Position numbers and translations under genes: made by a program | The notes under the pieces: generated by a model | The model's input: the letters and a program-made list of their open reading frames with translations, nothing else | What the model was told of the DNA's origin: nothing | The model's database searches: none | Source of the DNA: Misgurnus anguillicaudatus | Lineage: Eukaryota; Chordata; Actinopteri; Cypriniformes; Cobitidae | Direction: 5' to 3' | Assembly (NCBI RefSeq): GCF_027580225.2 | Contig: NC_073353.2 | Span: forward strand, 36,128,001 to 36,192,000 | Length of the DNA stretch: 64,000 bases | Shown here: positions 62,952 to 64,000 of the stretch, in pieces | How the letters are laid out: every line of letters starts with the position of its first letter | Numbering within the stretch: the stretch's first letter is position 1

Positions 62952-63461
62952 ACTGCAAAAAAAGATTTAAGAATTTTTTTATTTTTGTCTTGTTTTCAGT
63001 AAAAATATCTAAACATTCTTAAATTAAGATCTTTTTTCTTGATGAGCAAGACGATCCAAGAAAATAAGTCTAGTTTTTACACCAAAAATATCAAATTTAA
63101 GTGATTTTGTGCATAAAACAAGCAAAAAAATCTGCCAATGGGGTAAGCAAATTTTTCTTGAATTTGTCTTGAATTTAGTGTTTAAGAAAAACATTGGCAG
63201 ATTTTTTGCTTGATTATTTTTCTTGAAAATCATTTTTTGCAGTGTAACTTCTGTGCCACCAAACAAAAAGACACACTGCAAAAAAATGTTTTTCAAGAAA
63301 AAAATTCTTAGTATTTTTGTCTTTTTGTCTGGAAACTAGGCATGTTTTCTTGGGCCGTTTTGCTCATCAAGCAATACTTAAACTGAGAATTTTTGGATAT
63401 TTGTACTGAAAACAAGACAAAATACTAAGTAAGAAAGTCATTTTTGCAGTGTACTTTTTAA
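62952..63461. mobile_element. Two adjacent CACTG palindromes
   Basis: The first (62952-63243) runs CACTGCAAAAAAAGATTTAAG to TTTTTTGCAGTG with a shortened right arm. The second (63274-63461) runs CACTGCAAAAAAATGTTTTTC to TTTTTGCAGTG and lacks the centre. Confidence 0.8.
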
Positions 63462-63462
63462 G

Positions 63463-64000
63463 TAAACATTGTGCCATTTTAATTACCGTTTGCAGTCGCA
63501 TTTAAGAGCCATAATAAATGCACTACATTTATATTTTTTTTATTATTTAATAGAAGACCTGTCATGTCATATGCATAATTTTATGTATGTGACCCAGTAG
63601 GACAAAGCAAAAACACTGAATAACCTTTAAACAACAAGTCGGTATAACCACATCATGTTTGTTTGGGCAAAACAGATGCGACTAAGCTGATGTGCAAAAA
63701 GCAAAAGTTGACCAGGCTGTTTCGGATCAGGATTTGGAACAATTGAAAACTTGGGCACCTGCCTGAGAGACTTCTAAGACGTCTAAGTGAACGTTAGGTC
63801 AGAACGAACAGGCCGTGGGCCCCGTGGCCTCTAACGTCCATGTGTTCGCCTGCTGTGCACGGGCTCTGGAGAAAACACAAATCTGAGGGTCCTTGGATCT
63901 GTCAGAAATCATTGTGTTCCTTTAGCCAGTGAACAGGTGGACATTCAGTTTTCCTGTTCTTGAGTTTTAATGCATTAAACAGCCATTAAAATCAATTCTT
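63463..64000. other. Intergenic end of window
   Basis: No gene is seen. The last 240 bases (CAGGCCGTGGGCCCCGTGGC and following) are repeat-poor and balanced in composition and could belong to a conserved non-coding block or a neighbouring gene's flank. Confidence 0.3.

Overview
This window is vertebrate nuclear DNA. It most likely comes from a cyprinid (zebrafish/carp-like) fish. The two genes that can be read are split into short exons with GT/AG introns. Most of the remaining sequence is non-autonomous DNA transposons with terminal inverted repeats, of kinds abundant in cyprinid genomes, plus one tRNA-derived SINE, CA/AT microsatellites and repeat-poor islands. There is no prokaryotic organisation and no CRISPR array. 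Species assignment is inference from gene similarity and repeat style; no search was run.

Layout. Bases 1-75 (minus) look like the edge of a coding exon of an unrecognised gene. About 0.1-15 kb is intergenic: transposons, a SINE near 7.5 kb, a 116-bp perfect inverted repeat near 9.3-9.7 kb, a palindromic element carrying THAP-like zinc-finger fragments at 12.1-13.2 kb, and a few repeat-poor islands. 15144-18422 (minus) is a complete seven-coding-exon gene of the anterior gradient (AGR) family, encoding a 168-residue secretory-pathway thioredoxin-fold protein. 21034-58354 (plus) is a complete traf3ip1 (IFT54, zebrafish elipsa) gene: 16 coding exons whose joined frame is 1860 bp, giving 619 residues, with a candidate RFX X-box promoter just upstream. 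The 3' UTR runs to about 59.95 kb. 60-64 kb is again intergenic and repeat-rich.

The two genes are divergent, with start codons about 2.6 kb apart. I see no functional link between them: one product acts in the ER/secretory pathway, the other in cilia. Traf3ip1 intron 14 (15.9 kb) holds most of the unusual structure: a nest of transposons four levels deep, an inverted duplication flanked by a 130-bp direct repeat, and a roughly 2.4-kb run of palindromic units.

The most general observation is that many otherwise unrelated families here sit between TTAA target duplications and begin with AG (Kolobok- or piggyBac-like). A second group sits between TTA/TAA duplications (PIF/Harbinger-like), and at least two elements have perfect 8-bp duplications (hAT). 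In three cases a sister repeat copy or repaired target in the window serves as the empty site, so these insertions can be dated relative to each other.
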